DNA of 64,000 nucleotides, taken from NCBI GenBank assembly GCA_964608915.1, contig CAZSQA010000028.1, positions 26,825 through 90,824 of the forward strand, read 5' to 3'. The stretch's first letter is position 1; each line of letters starts with the position of its first letter. The notes under the pieces are model-generated. The model had not been told where the DNA came from. It made no database searches and saw only the letters and a list, made by a program, of their open reading frames with translations. Shown piece after piece: positions 53,290 to 62,775 of this stretch. The translations under genes and the position numbers were made by a program. The stretch is from QWQI01 sp964608915 (GTDB lineage Bacteria; Planctomycetota; Planctomycetia; Isosphaerales; Isosphaeraceae).

Positions 53290-54489
53290 TCATTTTCCGC
53301 CCAGGGGCCGCCATTGGCCGTGCATGGCCATGTAACCAGGCGCGACGTGCGTGACGGCACGTGCCTTGCCGCCGTCGGCATCGGCGACATACAGCTGCAT
53401 TGTGCCGTCCCTGTCCGAGCCGAAGAGCACACGCCTGCCGTCCGGCGAAACCGCGGGATGGTAATGGCGCGTGCCTGGCTTCGAATGGGTCAATCGTTCG
53501 ATCGGGCCGTCGATCGAGACTCGCATCAGTTCGATCGATTCGCCCACTTTGGCCGTAAAGTAAATCCACCGGCCATCGGGCGACCATACCGGAACGTCGC
53601 TGCTGTCACTGTGAAAGTCCGGGTGCTTCAACTTTTCCACCACGCCCCGGTAACCGCCGCGATCGGCCATCTTCCGCAGCCCGGTGCCGTCCTTGCGCAC
53701 GATGTGCGGATGGCAATCGTAATGCTGGCCTGATACGAACAGGAGAAACTCGCCGTCCGGCGACCACTGCGGCGCGAAATTGAACGGGTGCCCAGTATCG
53801 ACGGCGATCTTGCCTGACCCGTCGGCGTTCGAAATGCGGATCTTGTAGTCTTCATGATAGGCGATCCGTTTACCGTCGGGAGAAATCCCATAGCCATACG
53901 AAAAGCCTGTGCCGCCGCCGGAAACGTCACGCTTGCGGCGGCCGTCGGCGTCCATCACGAAGGGCTTCGAAATGCCCTGAATCAGCGGCGTGAAGCCGAA
54001 CCCGGAGCCGTCCGGTCGATAGAACAGGCCCGTGTTGTAGTCGCTGATCCGTTCGATTTCGGTGAGGTTGTGGATTTTGCCGTCCGGGTATTCCATCAGG
54101 CAAATGTCGGCCAGCCAGCCTTCCGTCATTCGGAACGTCTTGTGCTCACGTTCCCAGGCGGCGTTTTCAGGGCTCTCCCAGAAGCTGCCGATGATGGCCG
54201 TCCTGCCGTCCGGCGACCACCCGGCAAGCTGCGTCCAGGTGTTCGGCTTGCGGGTCAGTTCCTCAGCCAGAACGCGGCGGCCGGTGCCGTCGGCCCTGAC
54301 GGCGCAGGCCCGATTGGTGATCCAGTTGAAGAACTGCCCGCCGGGCAGATCGTTGCGGCCCTCGGTGTAGCCGATCCAGGCTTCCGTTGCCGTGTCATCG
54401 GAAGTGACCGCGTCAACCGGCAAAGTACATGCCCCGAGGGCGAACCCGGCCCCGCCAAGCAGCAAAGTGCGTCGATCGATCCGGTTCAT
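53290..54489 (-). CDS. exported PD40/TolB-like beta-propeller protein
   Basis: A 399-residue protein with a combined Tat-like (RRTLLLGG) and lipobox (LGAC) leader, hence probably an exported lipoprotein. The rest forms a six- or seven-bladed propeller of PD40 units: GWSPDGRTAII, GISPDGKRIAYH, QWSPDGEFLLF, VWSPDGRWIYF and AVSPDGRRVLFGSD. Such propellers bind or degrade polymers (oligogalacturonate lyase-like) or act as protein scaffolds; no catalytic residues are clear. The ATG at 54489 gives the expected leader. Confidence 0.8.
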   Translation of the reverse strand: MNRIDRRTLLLGGAGFALGACTLPVDAVTSDDTATEAWIGYTEGRNDLPGGQFFNWITNRACAVRADGTGRRVLAEELTRKPNTWTQLAGWSPDGRTAIIGSFWESPENAAWEREHKTFRMTEGWLADICLMEYPDGKIHNLTEIERISDYNTGLFYRPDGSGFGFTPLIQGISKPFVMDADGRRKRDVSGGGTGFSYGYGISPDGKRIAYHEDYKIRISNADGSGKIAVDTGHPFNFAPQWSPDGEFLLFVSGQHYDCHPHIVRKDGTGLRKMADRGGYRGVVEKLKHPDFHSDSSDVPVWSPDGRWIYFTAKVGESIELMRVSIDGPIERLTHSKPGTRHYHPAVSPDGRRVLFGSDRDGTMQLYVADADGGKARAVTHVAPGYMAMHGQWRPLGGK

Positions 54490-54618
54490 GCTTCGAAGGT
54501 TCCTGATTTTTTTGAGGGGGGGAGCACAAGCCGGGCAGGGGGATTCAGGCAAATCGTGCCGGGGCAGCTAGATCATCGCTGCAGGAAATCTTACGTCAGC
54601 GCGACGATCGACGAAAGA

Positions 54619-54650
54619 GGCCGGTCCTTCGATGGCTCGAAGGACCGGCC
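54619..54650 (-). terminator. terminator after ilvB
   Basis: GGCCGGTCCTTCGA pairs perfectly with its complement (14 bases) around a TGGC loop, 60 bases beyond the ilvB stop on the minus strand. Confidence 0.8.
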
Positions 54651-54709
54651 CTGGATTTCTTGCCTTCTTCGCCGTTCGGCGAATTCGACAGTGACAGTCG
54701 CCTGTACGG

Positions 54710-56479
54710 TCAGGACTTGATGATGTCTCGCACCGTACCGCCGGCGGGGATCATCGGAAGCACGTGTTCCTGATAGGGCACGAGCACGTCGAGAACGTAC
54801 GGGCCAGGGTGTTCGAGCATTTCCTTAAGCGCGGGGATGACGTCTTCCTTCTTGCGGATCTGCCGTCCCTTGGCGCCGAAGCTTTCGGCCAGGCCGACGA
54901 AATCGGGGTAAGTCACGTCGGGCAGCTTGCCTTCGCCGGCGCCGACGGCTTCGGGGTCGTCGATCGAGCCGAGATAGGTGTGGGCACGGTTCGACTTGTA
55001 GAACCGGTCTTCCCACTGAACCACCATGCCCAGGTGCTGGTTATTGAGCACGATCATTTTCACGGGCAGTTTTTCGCAAACGACCGTGGCGAGTTCCTGA
55101 ATGTTCATCACGAACGAGCCGTCGCCGTCGATATCGACCACTGGCAGGTCGGATCTGGCCGCCACAGCGCCCATGGCCGAAGGCAGGCCGAAGCCCATCG
55201 AGCCGAGACCGCCGGAAGTCACCCAGCAGCGCGGGTGTTTGAAGTTCGTCCACTGGGCGGCCCACATCTGGTGCTGGCCCACGCCGGTGGTCATGATCAT
55301 CTCGCCGCCCGTGATCTTCGAGAGCTGGTCGATCACGTATTGCGGCACGATCACGTCGTCCCGGTCGGCGTAGGTCATCGGGTCCGACTCGCGCCAGGCG
55401 TCGATCTGCTGGTACCAGTCGCGCAGGTCACATTTTTCGACGAGCGGAATCAGCCCCTCGATCGCCTGCTTCACGTCGCCGTTGACGGGAATCTGGGCGA
55501 TCTTGTTCTTGTTGATCTCGGAGGCGTCGACGTCGACGTGGACGATCTTGCCGTGCTTGGCGAATTCGGTGAGCTTGCCGGTCACGCGGTCGTCGAACCG
55601 TACGCCGAAGGCCAGCAGCAGGTCGGCTTCGTTGATGGCATAGTTCGAATAGACCGTGCCGTGCATGCCCAGCATCTTGAGCGAGAGGTAATGATCGTTG
55701 GGGATCGAGCCAAGGCCCTGAAGCGTCATCGCCACCGGGATGCCGGTTTTGTTGACGAACTCACGAAGCGCTTCGGCCGCGTCGGCCGCGATCACGCCGC
55801 CGCCGCAATAGATGATCGGCTTGCGGGACTGGCGGATCGCCGTCGCCACTTCGCGCAGGACGTCCATCGACGGGCTCGGCGGCAGCGAATAGCCGGGCAG
55901 ATCCATCGGCTCATCCCAGTTCGGGTTGGAGACGATCGTGTTCTGAATGTCCTTGGGGATGTCGATCAGAACCGGGCCCGGCCGGCCGGAAGCGGCGATG
56001 TGGAACGCTTCCTTCATGATCCGGGGGATGTCGGTCGCTTTCGTCACCAGATAGGTGTGCTTGCAGACGGCGCGGCAGACTTCCACCGTCGGCGTTTCCT
56101 GAAACGCGTCGGTGCCGATCACGCCCGTGGGCACCTGGCCCGTGATGGCGATCAGCGGCAGGCTGTCCATCTTCGCGTCGGCAAGGCCCGTCACGAGATT
56201 CAGCGCCCCGGGGCCGGATGTCGCCATCACGCAACCCGGCTTGCCGGTCACGCGGGCGTACCCCTCGGCGGCGAAAATTCCGCCCTGTTCGTGGCGGGGT
56301 AGAATCGTGCGGATCTTTTCCTTCCAGCGTGTCAGGGCCTGGTGCATCGGCATGCTGGCACCGCCCGGATAGGCGAAGATCACATCCACGCCGTGACGTA
56401 CCAGCGATTCGACGACCAAGTCGGCCCCGGTCACGGGCAGGGACTGGGTATCGCTACGCTCTTGGGTAATCGTGGCCAC
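54710..56479 (-). CDS. ilvB: acetolactate synthase large subunit
   Basis: TPP- and FAD-dependent enzyme that condenses pyruvate to start valine, leucine and isoleucine synthesis. Motifs: FAYPGGASMPMH, PRHEQGGIFAAEGYAR (catalytic Glu), FGVRFDDRVTGKLTEFA (FAD), and GDGSFVMNIQELATVVCEKLPVKMIVLNN (TPP/Mg). The start is GTG at 56479 (VATITQERSD), preceded by GGAG at longer spacing. No regulatory subunit gene (ilvN) follows. A good promoter lies at 56576-56604. Confidence 0.95.
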   Translation of the reverse strand: MATITQERSDTQSLPVTGADLVVESLVRHGVDVIFAYPGGASMPMHQALTRWKEKIRTILPRHEQGGIFAAEGYARVTGKPGCVMATSGPGALNLVTGLADAKMDSLPLIAITGQVPTGVIGTDAFQETPTVEVCRAVCKHTYLVTKATDIPRIMKEAFHIAASGRPGPVLIDIPKDIQNTIVSNPNWDEPMDLPGYSLPPSPSMDVLREVATAIRQSRKPIIYCGGGVIAADAAEALREFVNKTGIPVAMTLQGLGSIPNDHYLSLKMLGMHGTVYSNYAINEADLLLAFGVRFDDRVTGKLTEFAKHGKIVHVDVDASEINKNKIAQIPVNGDVKQAIEGLIPLVEKCDLRDWYQQIDAWRESDPMTYADRDDVIVPQYVIDQLSKITGGEMIMTTGVGQHQMWAAQWTNFKHPRCWVTSGGLGSMGFGLPSAMGAVAARSDLPVVDIDGDGSFVMNIQELATVVCEKLPVKMIVLNNQHLGMVVQWEDRFYKSNRAHTYLGSIDDPEAVGAGEGKLPDVTYPDFVGLAESFGAKGRQIRKKEDVIPALKEMLEHPGPYVLDVLVPYQEHVLPMIPAGGTVRDIIKS

Positions 56480-57115
56480 GGCTTCGGATCTCCGGTTTTC
56501 AGAATGATCTTTCCATACCTTCCGCGGAATTCCCCGGTTGCGATCCCGAGTCAATTCGCACGGTGTGAACGTATCAATATACCGTCCCCGGCGACCGGAC
56601 TCAACCGAATCGCTGATGCATGAGTCACGAAAATCGTTTCGGAACGGGCCGGTCGTTTCGGCTTTCGTGATTTCTCCGAGGGGTCGATCGTCGCGACCAT
56701 CGCGCCGTTTCGTCACGGTCGATGTCATTCTCGCGGCTGGCCGCGTCCCAGCGCAAGGCGCATTTCTGAAAATGAATTTCGAGAATTCGCGATGTGCCTG
56801 AAAATCGTCCGGAACCGCCTCGGAACGTCAGCTGTGCGTATTTCGCAAGACATGGCGAAGAAAGGGGTTTGCCGCCGGTTTTCGGGGGTTTTCGCGGACT
56901 GTTTCCGATGTGACGAAAAAAACGGGAATTCGGATCGAATCGACGCTTGACAGATTCGCGCCTTAAGTGTTTCCCTAATAGCGACCGAAAAAGCAGCACA
57001 GGGGGCGAACGTCAGCGACGGTCGACCTCAAGCTTTGGCACGACGGAGCACGGCAGGCCCGTCGATCCTGGGGGAAGCGGTACTTCAAGTCATCTACCCG
57101 TCGGGGGAGTTAGTC
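56480..57115. other. intergenic region between ilvB and acidic-protein gene
   Basis: A 636-base region between divergent genes, with the ilvB promoter (56576-56604, minus). The rest has low complexity in places but no convincing gene or structured leader. A TTGACA at 56947 lacks a matching -10. Confidence 0.5.
56576..56604 (-). promoter_or_regulatory. ilvB promoter
   Basis: On the minus strand: TTGAGT, a 17-base spacer, and TATATT (four of six and five of six matches). It predicts a leader of about 90 bases. Confidence 0.65.
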
Positions 57116-57475
57116 ATGTCGCTTCAGACTGAGGAATGGATCTCGCGAATCATCGAATCGCCTTTCGATCCCGCGGATCCGTTTCAGCCCGAATTCATGT
57201 TCTCCGATGTCGAGATGCGTCATTCGGACGACGACGACATCGACGATGACGATGACGACGAAGAAGACGACGACATCGACGATGACGATGACGACGAGGA
57301 TGACGATTTTCTCTTCGACGACGATAACGACGAAGAAGACGAAGACGATCTCGACGAAGACGACCTGGGCGACATCGATTCGATCGACGTGGACGACGAT
57401 ATGGACGACGAGGATCTCGACGAAGACCTCGACGACCTCGACGACGACGAAGACGAGGAAGACGAAGATCTCTGA
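57116..57475 (+). CDS. extremely acidic Asp/Glu-rich protein
   Basis: A 119-residue protein. After about 35 ordinary residues (MSLQTEEWISRIIESPFDPADPFQP...) nearly all of the remaining 84 are Asp or Glu, with scattered Ile, Leu and Phe. A 36-base tandem repeat (57233-57304, 12 codons) contributes. The ribosome binding site is very strong (GGGGGAG, six bases before the ATG) and fixes the start. No domain is known. Acidic tails may bind metal, basic proteins or act as histone-like chaperones. A terminator follows at 57552. The in-frame ATG at 57035 lacks such support. Confidence 0.75.
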   Translation: MSLQTEEWISRIIESPFDPADPFQPEFMFSDVEMRHSDDDDIDDDDDDEEDDDIDDDDDDEDDDFLFDDDNDEEDEDDLDEDDLGDIDSIDVDDDMDDEDLDEDLDDLDDDEDEEDEDL

Positions 57476-57551
57476 TCCCGCCGGGACCCCCGAGAATCCG
57501 ACCGATTCCGTGCGGCGGCACTTATTCAGCGCCGCATGACGATCTGCGTGT

Positions 57552-57575
57552 CCCCGGCCCAGGGCCGGGGATTTT
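57552..57575 (+). terminator. terminator after acidic-protein gene
   Basis: CCCCGGCCC pairs with GGGCCGGGG (nine bases) and is followed by ATTTTC, 76 bases after the stop. Confidence 0.7.
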
Positions 57576-57703
57576 CGTTCGCCCTTCGAGCCGCGAACCC
57601 GCCGCCGCCACTTCATTTTCGATCCTGGTCATGGCGGTTTCGTTCGTGTTTCATTAGACTGAATCCTCATCGGCAACACCGGGAATCTGGGACCCTTTCG
57701 AGA

Positions 57704-58168
57704 ATGAGCAGCGAATTTCGAGATCCTTTGCGATCCATGTCCGACGAATTGACCGAGCAATCGAAGCAGATCGCTTTCGAAATCGGCTTTTTCGAACGAC
57801 TGGCCCGCGTCGATCCGGCCAACGTTCGAGTCCTGGTCGCATTGGCCGAAAACTATTCCATATTAGGGGCTTACGATAAGTCTCTGCCGGTCGATCGGCA
57901 ATTGACCCAGCTTCGGCCCGAAAAGTCCGTCTTCTGGTACAACCTGGCCTGCAGCCATGCCCGGCTGCGCGACGCCGACGCCGCATTCGAATCACTGGAA
58001 AAGGCCGTCTCGCTCGGCTACGACGATGTCGTCCATCTGATCAAGGACCCCGATCTCAAATCGATCCGGTCCGATCCCCGATTCCCGGCGATTTTTCGAT
58101 CCTGCAAAAAACGCCGGCTCGAATCACGCCTCGAAGCCTGCCGCCGGCAGTCCGAATCGGCGGAATGA
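57704..58168 (+). CDS. TPR-like protein
   Basis: A 154-residue cytosolic protein. About three TPR-like units (residues 20-120) are visible: IGFFERLARVDPANVRVLVALAENYSILGAYDKSL and VFWYNLACSHARLRDADAAFESLEKAVSLGY, then LIKDPDLKSIRSDPRFPAIF, a signature end of TPR proteins in this phylum. The tail is basic. The ATG at 57704 gives a clean N-terminus; in-frame starts upstream would add low-quality residues. It precedes the PNP gene by 88 bases. Confidence 0.75.
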   Translation: MSSEFRDPLRSMSDELTEQSKQIAFEIGFFERLARVDPANVRVLVALAENYSILGAYDKSLPVDRQLTQLRPEKSVFWYNLACSHARLRDADAAFESLEKAVSLGYDDVVHLIKDPDLKSIRSDPRFPAIFRSCKKRRLESRLEACRRQSESAE

Positions 58169-58256
58169 CGCATCGAAGCCAATCTTGACCGGGCCATCGC
58201 GACGCCGTGATCCTGAATCTTCACGGCGCCACTCCATTTCGAGGGAGATCCTGCAC

Positions 58257-59108
58257 GTGAATTCTCATTCCTGGGAACAGATCCGGGGCACCACCGACTT
58301 CATCCGCGAACGCTGCGGCATCGAGCCCAAAATCGGCATCGTGCTCGGCACGGGTCTGGGCGGTCTGGCCAGCCGGATTTCCGTCGAGCCTGAAGGCGCG
58401 GCGATTCCCTATCAGGATCTTCCCGGGTTTCCGGTCTCGACCGCCCCTGGCCATAAGGGCCAGCTGGTCATCGGCCACCTCGCCGGCGTGCCCGTGGCCG
58501 CCATGGAAGGCCGGTTCCATCTTTACGAAGGCTACACGCCTCATCAGATCACGTTCCCGGTGCGTGTGCTCAAGCAGCTCGGCTGCACGCATCTGTTCGT
58601 CTCCAACGCCTGCGGCGGGCTCAACCCGATCTTCCGCAAGGGCGACATCATGATCATCGACGACCATATCAACCTCATGGGCGTCAACCCTCTGATCGGG
58701 CCGAATCTCGATCGACTCGGGCCCCGATTCCCGGACTTGAGCGAGCCCTATGCCCGCGAACTTCAGGACCTGGCCCTGTCCATCGGCCTGAAGCTCGGCA
58801 TTCGTCTGCAGCGCGGCGTTTTTTCGGCCATGATCGGCCCGAACCTCGAAACCCGCGCCGAGTATCGCTTCCTGCGCACGATCGGGGCCGATGTCATCGG
58901 TATGTCCACCGTGCCCGAGGTGCTCGTCGCCGTTCATCAGGGCATGCAGGTGCTCGGGTTCTCGGTGATTACCGACATGTGCCTGGCCGACGCCCTTTCG
59001 CCCGTCTCGTTCGAAGAGATCAAGGCCGTCGCCGAAGCCGCCGAAGCCCGGCTCAGCGAACTCGTCGAACACGTGATCCTGGCGCTCAAGCCGCAACTGG
59101 TTCCCTGA
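58257..59108 (+). CDS. purine nucleoside phosphorylase (family PNP-I, trimeric)
   Basis: Salvage enzyme that phosphorolyses inosine/guanosine to base and ribose-1-phosphate. Of 283 residues, the N-terminal phosphate site KIGIVLGTGLGGLA, then GRFHLYEGYTPHQITFPVR, FVSNACGGLNP and GMSTVPEVLVAVHQGMQVLGFSVITDMC match trimeric PNP (PunA type). Guanosine/inosine specificity is typical. The GTG at 58257 has GGGAG ten bases before it. It precedes ileS by 104 bases on the same strand. Confidence 0.92.
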   Translation: MNSHSWEQIRGTTDFIRERCGIEPKIGIVLGTGLGGLASRISVEPEGAAIPYQDLPGFPVSTAPGHKGQLVIGHLAGVPVAAMEGRFHLYEGYTPHQITFPVRVLKQLGCTHLFVSNACGGLNPIFRKGDIMIIDDHINLMGVNPLIGPNLDRLGPRFPDLSEPYARELQDLALSIGLKLGIRLQRGVFSAMIGPNLETRAEYRFLRTIGADVIGMSTVPEVLVAVHQGMQVLGFSVITDMCLADALSPVSFEEIKAVAEAAEARLSELVEHVILALKPQLVP

Positions 59109-59212
59109 TTTTCAGAGCCCGCGCCGGGGCCGCGAACCGCGACCGGCGGGCATGAGACCCGATACTCCATTCCGCATGGCGGTACGAGACGTTCCGCCTC
59201 CCGAGGTTGTCG

Positions 59213-62110
59213 ATGGCCGAAGAGAAAAAGAAACCGACTTCCGTATTCAAGGACACGCTCAACCTGCCCGTCACCCGCTTCGACATGAAAGCGAACCTGA
59301 CGCAGCGCGAGCCCGCCCGCCAGGCGCAGTGGGACACCGCCGGCCTTTATCGCCAGCTTCGCGAGCGCCGTTCCGGCAGTCCGAAGCGAGTCCTGCACGA
59401 CGGCCCGCCCTACGCCAACGGCGAAATTCACATGGGCCACCTGCTCAATAAGGTGCTCAAGGATTTCGTCGTCCGTTACTGCAACCTCGCCGGCTACGAC
59501 AGCCCCTACGTGCCCGGCTGGGACTGCCACGGCCTGCCGATCGAGCACACGGTCGTCAAGAATCTCGGTTCGAAAGCCGCTTCGAAATCGCCTGTCGAAA
59601 TCCGCGCACTCTGCCGCGAAGAGGCCCTCAAGTGGGTCGGTATCCAGCGCGACCAGTTCCGCCGCCTCGGCATCATGGGCGACTGGTTCGACCCCTACCT
59701 GACCCTCGACCCGCGCTACGAATCGGCCATCGTCGACGTCCTGGCTGACCTCGTCGAAGGCGGTTACGTCTTCCGCCAGCTCAAGCCCATCCACTGGGAC
59801 ATCCACGACCGCACCGCCCTGGCTGAGGCCGAACTCGAATACGAAGAGGTCACCTCGCCTTCGGTCTACGTCAACTTTCCCGTGATCGAAGGCCTGCCCG
59901 AAGCGTTTGGTGACAAGCTCGCCGGCGCCGCCTGCCATGTCATGATCTGGACGACCACGCCCTGGACCCTGCCGGCCAACGTGGCGATCGCCTACCACCC
60001 GGACATCGAATACGCCCTGGTGCGCTACCGACCGGCCGATTCCGATGCCGAGATCACCACCATCCTGGCCGCTTCCCTCGTCGAAAAGGTCCTGAGCCTG
60101 GCAGAGGCCGCGTCGTTCGAAGTTCTGGCCCGCGCCCCCGGCAAAAGCTTCGCCGACGTCAAATACCGCCACGTATTCCTGGACCGCGTCAGCCCGCTCG
60201 TCAGCGCCGCTTACGTCAGTGCCGAAGACGGCACCGGGTTCGTGCACACCGCCCCTGGGCACGGTGCGGAAGACTATCAGACCGGCCTCGTGCACGGCCT
60301 GCCCGTGATCAGCCCCGTCGACCCCTCCGGCCGGTTCACGGACGAAGCCCCGGCCGAACTTGTCGGCCTGCAGGTCTTCGCCGCCAATCCGAAAGTCGTC
60401 GAAATCCTTCAGGGCGTCGGCGCTCTGGTCAAGCACGTCCCTTTGAAACACAGCTATCCGCACGGCTGGCGTTCGAAGAAGCCCGTGATCTTCCGGGCCA
60501 CGGCCCAGTGGTTCATCTCGGTCGATCACGACGGGCTGCGTCAGCGGGCGCTTGACCAGATCCGCACGGCCGTAAAATGGCGGCCCGAATGGGGCCAGAA
60601 CCGGATCGAGGCGATGGTTTCGCAGCGCCCCGACTGGTGCATCTCGCGTCAGCGGGCCTGGGGCGTGCCGATCCCGGCGATCGCCTGTGCCCAATGCGAA
60701 CATCAGCATCTCACGGCGATTTCGGCCCGTTATTTCTCGGAACTCTTCCGCGAACATGGCACCGATGTCTGGTACGCCCGCGACGTCGCCGAACTCTTGC
60801 CGCCCGACCTTCCCGACGGCTGCCCCAACGGCTGCGGCAAGGAACACCTGCGCAAGGGCACGGACATTCTCGACGTCTGGTTCGAGTCCGGCTCCAGCCA
60901 CCGTGCCGTTCTGCGCGATCACTTCCGTCTCGGCTTCCCGGCATATCTGTACCTGGAAGGCTCGGACCAGCACCGCGGCTGGTTCCAGTCGTCGCTTTTG
61001 ACTTCCGTCGGCGCCAATGGCGTCGCCCCGTTCGAGAACGTGCTCACGCACGGCTTCATCGTCGACGATCAGGGGCGGAAAATGTCGAAATCCGTCGGCA
61101 ATGTCCTTTCCGCCGTGAAGCTGACGGAAACCTACGGGGCCGACATCATGCGGCTCTACGTCGCCAGCCTCGACTACGCCAACGACATCCGCATGTCCGA
61201 ACGGGGCATCAAGGAAACTTCCGAAGCCTACCGCAAGATCCGCAATACGTTCCGGTTCCTGCTCGGCAATCTTGAGGATTACGACGCGTTCGGCAGCCTT
61301 GCGGACGTAACGATCGTGCCGGAGGAGCTGGAGCCGATCGACCGCTGGATCCTCTCCCGGGCGAACCAGCTGATCCGCGACGTCACCAGCGCCTTCGAAC
61401 GGTTCGAGTTCTACCGGGCGTTCCACGCCGTGCACCATTTCGCGTCCGTCGATCTCTCGGCCTTCTATCTCGACGTGCTCAAGGACCGCCTGTACGCCGA
61501 AACGAAGGCGGGCAAATCACGCCGCACCGCCCAGCGCGTCATGGCCTACCTGCATTCGGTTCTGGTCCGCCTGACGGCACCGCTGATGCCCCACACGGCG
61601 GACGAAGTCTGGGAATTCCTGCCTGAGGCGCTCAGGCCCGTGCCGAGCGTGCACCTGGCCGACTGGCCCGTGCCGGACGCCGCCTTCGACTTCCCGTCGG
61701 AAGCGATCGAAGACTGGCGCGTCAGGCTCGCCCTGCGGGAAGAGATCCTCAAATCCCTCGAAGCCCTGCGGGCCGACAAGAAAATCGGTTCCGCCCAGGA
61801 GGCCGTCGTGCGGCTCGCTTGCGGCGACGCGAAGCTCGTCGAACGGATCGACCGCGACCTGACCCTGCTTCGGACAATCACGAACGTCTCGGACGTCGTC
61901 CGGGTCGAAAGCCTGCCGCCCGAGGGCCGGACCGAATCCACCCAGGTGCCGGGCGTTTCTCTTGTGTGCGAACCTTCCGGCCATTCCAAATGCGAACGCT
62001 GCTGGAACCTCCGTGCGTCAGTCGGGGCGGATGCCGCCCTGCCGACGCTCTGTGACCGCTGCGTCTCCGTCATCCGCATCGACCACGCTGGCATGGGGCT
62101 TGCGAACTGA
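59213..62110 (+). CDS. ileS: isoleucyl-tRNA synthetase
   Basis: Class I synthetase of 965 residues charging tRNA-Ile. It has the HIGH signature (PYANGEIHMGHLLNK), the editing domain (TTTPWTLPANVAIAYHP, GTGFVHTAPGHG), the KMSKS loop (GRKMSKSVGN) and a C-terminal zinc ribbon with CERCW and LCDRC. The ATG at 59213 (MAEEKKKPT) has GAGG seven bases upstream. Its stop overlaps the start of purN by one base (TGATG), so translation is coupled. Confidence 0.97.
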   Translation: MAEEKKKPTSVFKDTLNLPVTRFDMKANLTQREPARQAQWDTAGLYRQLRERRSGSPKRVLHDGPPYANGEIHMGHLLNKVLKDFVVRYCNLAGYDSPYVPGWDCHGLPIEHTVVKNLGSKAASKSPVEIRALCREEALKWVGIQRDQFRRLGIMGDWFDPYLTLDPRYESAIVDVLADLVEGGYVFRQLKPIHWDIHDRTALAEAELEYEEVTSPSVYVNFPVIEGLPEAFGDKLAGAACHVMIWTTTPWTLPANVAIAYHPDIEYALVRYRPADSDAEITTILAASLVEKVLSLAEAASFEVLARAPGKSFADVKYRHVFLDRVSPLVSAAYVSAEDGTGFVHTAPGHGAEDYQTGLVHGLPVISPVDPSGRFTDEAPAELVGLQVFAANPKVVEILQGVGALVKHVPLKHSYPHGWRSKKPVIFRATAQWFISVDHDGLRQRALDQIRTAVKWRPEWGQNRIEAMVSQRPDWCISRQRAWGVPIPAIACAQCEHQHLTAISARYFSELFREHGTDVWYARDVAELLPPDLPDGCPNGCGKEHLRKGTDILDVWFESGSSHRAVLRDHFRLGFPAYLYLEGSDQHRGWFQSSLLTSVGANGVAPFENVLTHGFIVDDQGRKMSKSVGNVLSAVKLTETYGADIMRLYVASLDYANDIRMSERGIKETSEAYRKIRNTFRFLLGNLEDYDAFGSLADVTIVPEELEPIDRWILSRANQLIRDVTSAFERFEFYRAFHAVHHFASVDLSAFYLDVLKDRLYAETKAGKSRRTAQRVMAYLHSVLVRLTAPLMPHTADEVWEFLPEALRPVPSVHLADWPVPDAAFDFPSEAIEDWRVRLALREEILKSLEALRADKKIGSAQEAVVRLACGDAKLVERIDRDLTLLRTITNVSDVVRVESLPPEGRTESTQVPGVSLVCEPSGHSKCERCWNLRASVGADAALPTLCDRCVSVIRIDHAGMGLAN

Positions 62111-62775
62111 TGTCCCGCACCGAACCGACGACTTACGTGCCACGACCGTTTCCCATCCAGGATGGCCCCGTACGGCTGGCCGTCTGCATCTCCGGGGCTG
62201 GTTCGACGCTGTCGAACCTGCTCAAGCGCATCGAAGACGGCTCGCTGGGCCAGATCTCTGTCGAGCTGGTCATCGCCGACCGGCCCGGCATCAAGGGGCT
62301 CGAAATCGCTGAGGAGCACGGGATCCCGACGCTCGTGGTCGCCCGCAAGGACCTCCACATGAGCCGCACGATCTTCGAAACGATCCGGGCGGCCAAGGTC
62401 GATCTGGTCGTTCTCGGCGGCTTTCTGTCGCTGTTGTTCGTGCCGGACGATTACGAATACCGAGTCCTGAACATCCACCCGTCGCTCATTCCGGCCTTCT
62501 GCGGCCGCGGCTATTACGGCCGCGCCGTGCACAAGGCCGCGATCGAATCGGGCGTCAAGGTCACGGGCTGCACCGTGCATTTCGCCGACCGGTCTTATGA
62601 CACAGGTCCGATCATCATCCAGAAAGTCGTCCCGGTCGAAGACGACGACACCGTCGATTCGCTCGCGGCCCGGGTTTTCGCGGCCGAATGCGAAGCGCTG
62701 CCAGCGGCGATTCGCCTGGTGATCGAAAACCGCATCGGCATCCGCGGCCGCCGCACCGTGCCGAAAACCAAGTGA
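62110..62775 (+). CDS. purN: phosphoribosylglycinamide formyltransferase
   Basis: Third step of purine synthesis, transferring a formyl group from 10-formyl-THF to GAR. Of 221 residues, VCISGAGSTLSNLL forms the phosphate site, NIHPSLIPAF carries the catalytic His, and VTGCTVHFADRSYDTGPIIIQK holds the catalytic Asp region. The family's catalytic Asn is the N of NIHPS. The ATG overlaps the ileS stop. No other pur genes are near. Confidence 0.9.
   Translation: MSRTEPTTYVPRPFPIQDGPVRLAVCISGAGSTLSNLLKRIEDGSLGQISVELVIADRPGIKGLEIAEEHGIPTLVVARKDLHMSRTIFETIRAAKVDLVVLGGFLSLLFVPDDYEYRVLNIHPSLIPAFCGRGYYGRAVHKAAIESGVKVTGCTVHFADRSYDTGPIIIQKVVPVEDDDTVDSLAARVFAAECEALPAAIRLVIENRIGIRGRRTVPKTK

Noticed and set aside
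57110..57616. Val/Ile-rich minus-strand frame
   Set aside because: Complement of the GAC/GAT/GAA tract of the acidic gene, which has the strong ribosome binding site.
58937..61438. Minus-strand open frame across ileS
   Set aside because: Antisense of a complete synthetase; no domain and no start signal.
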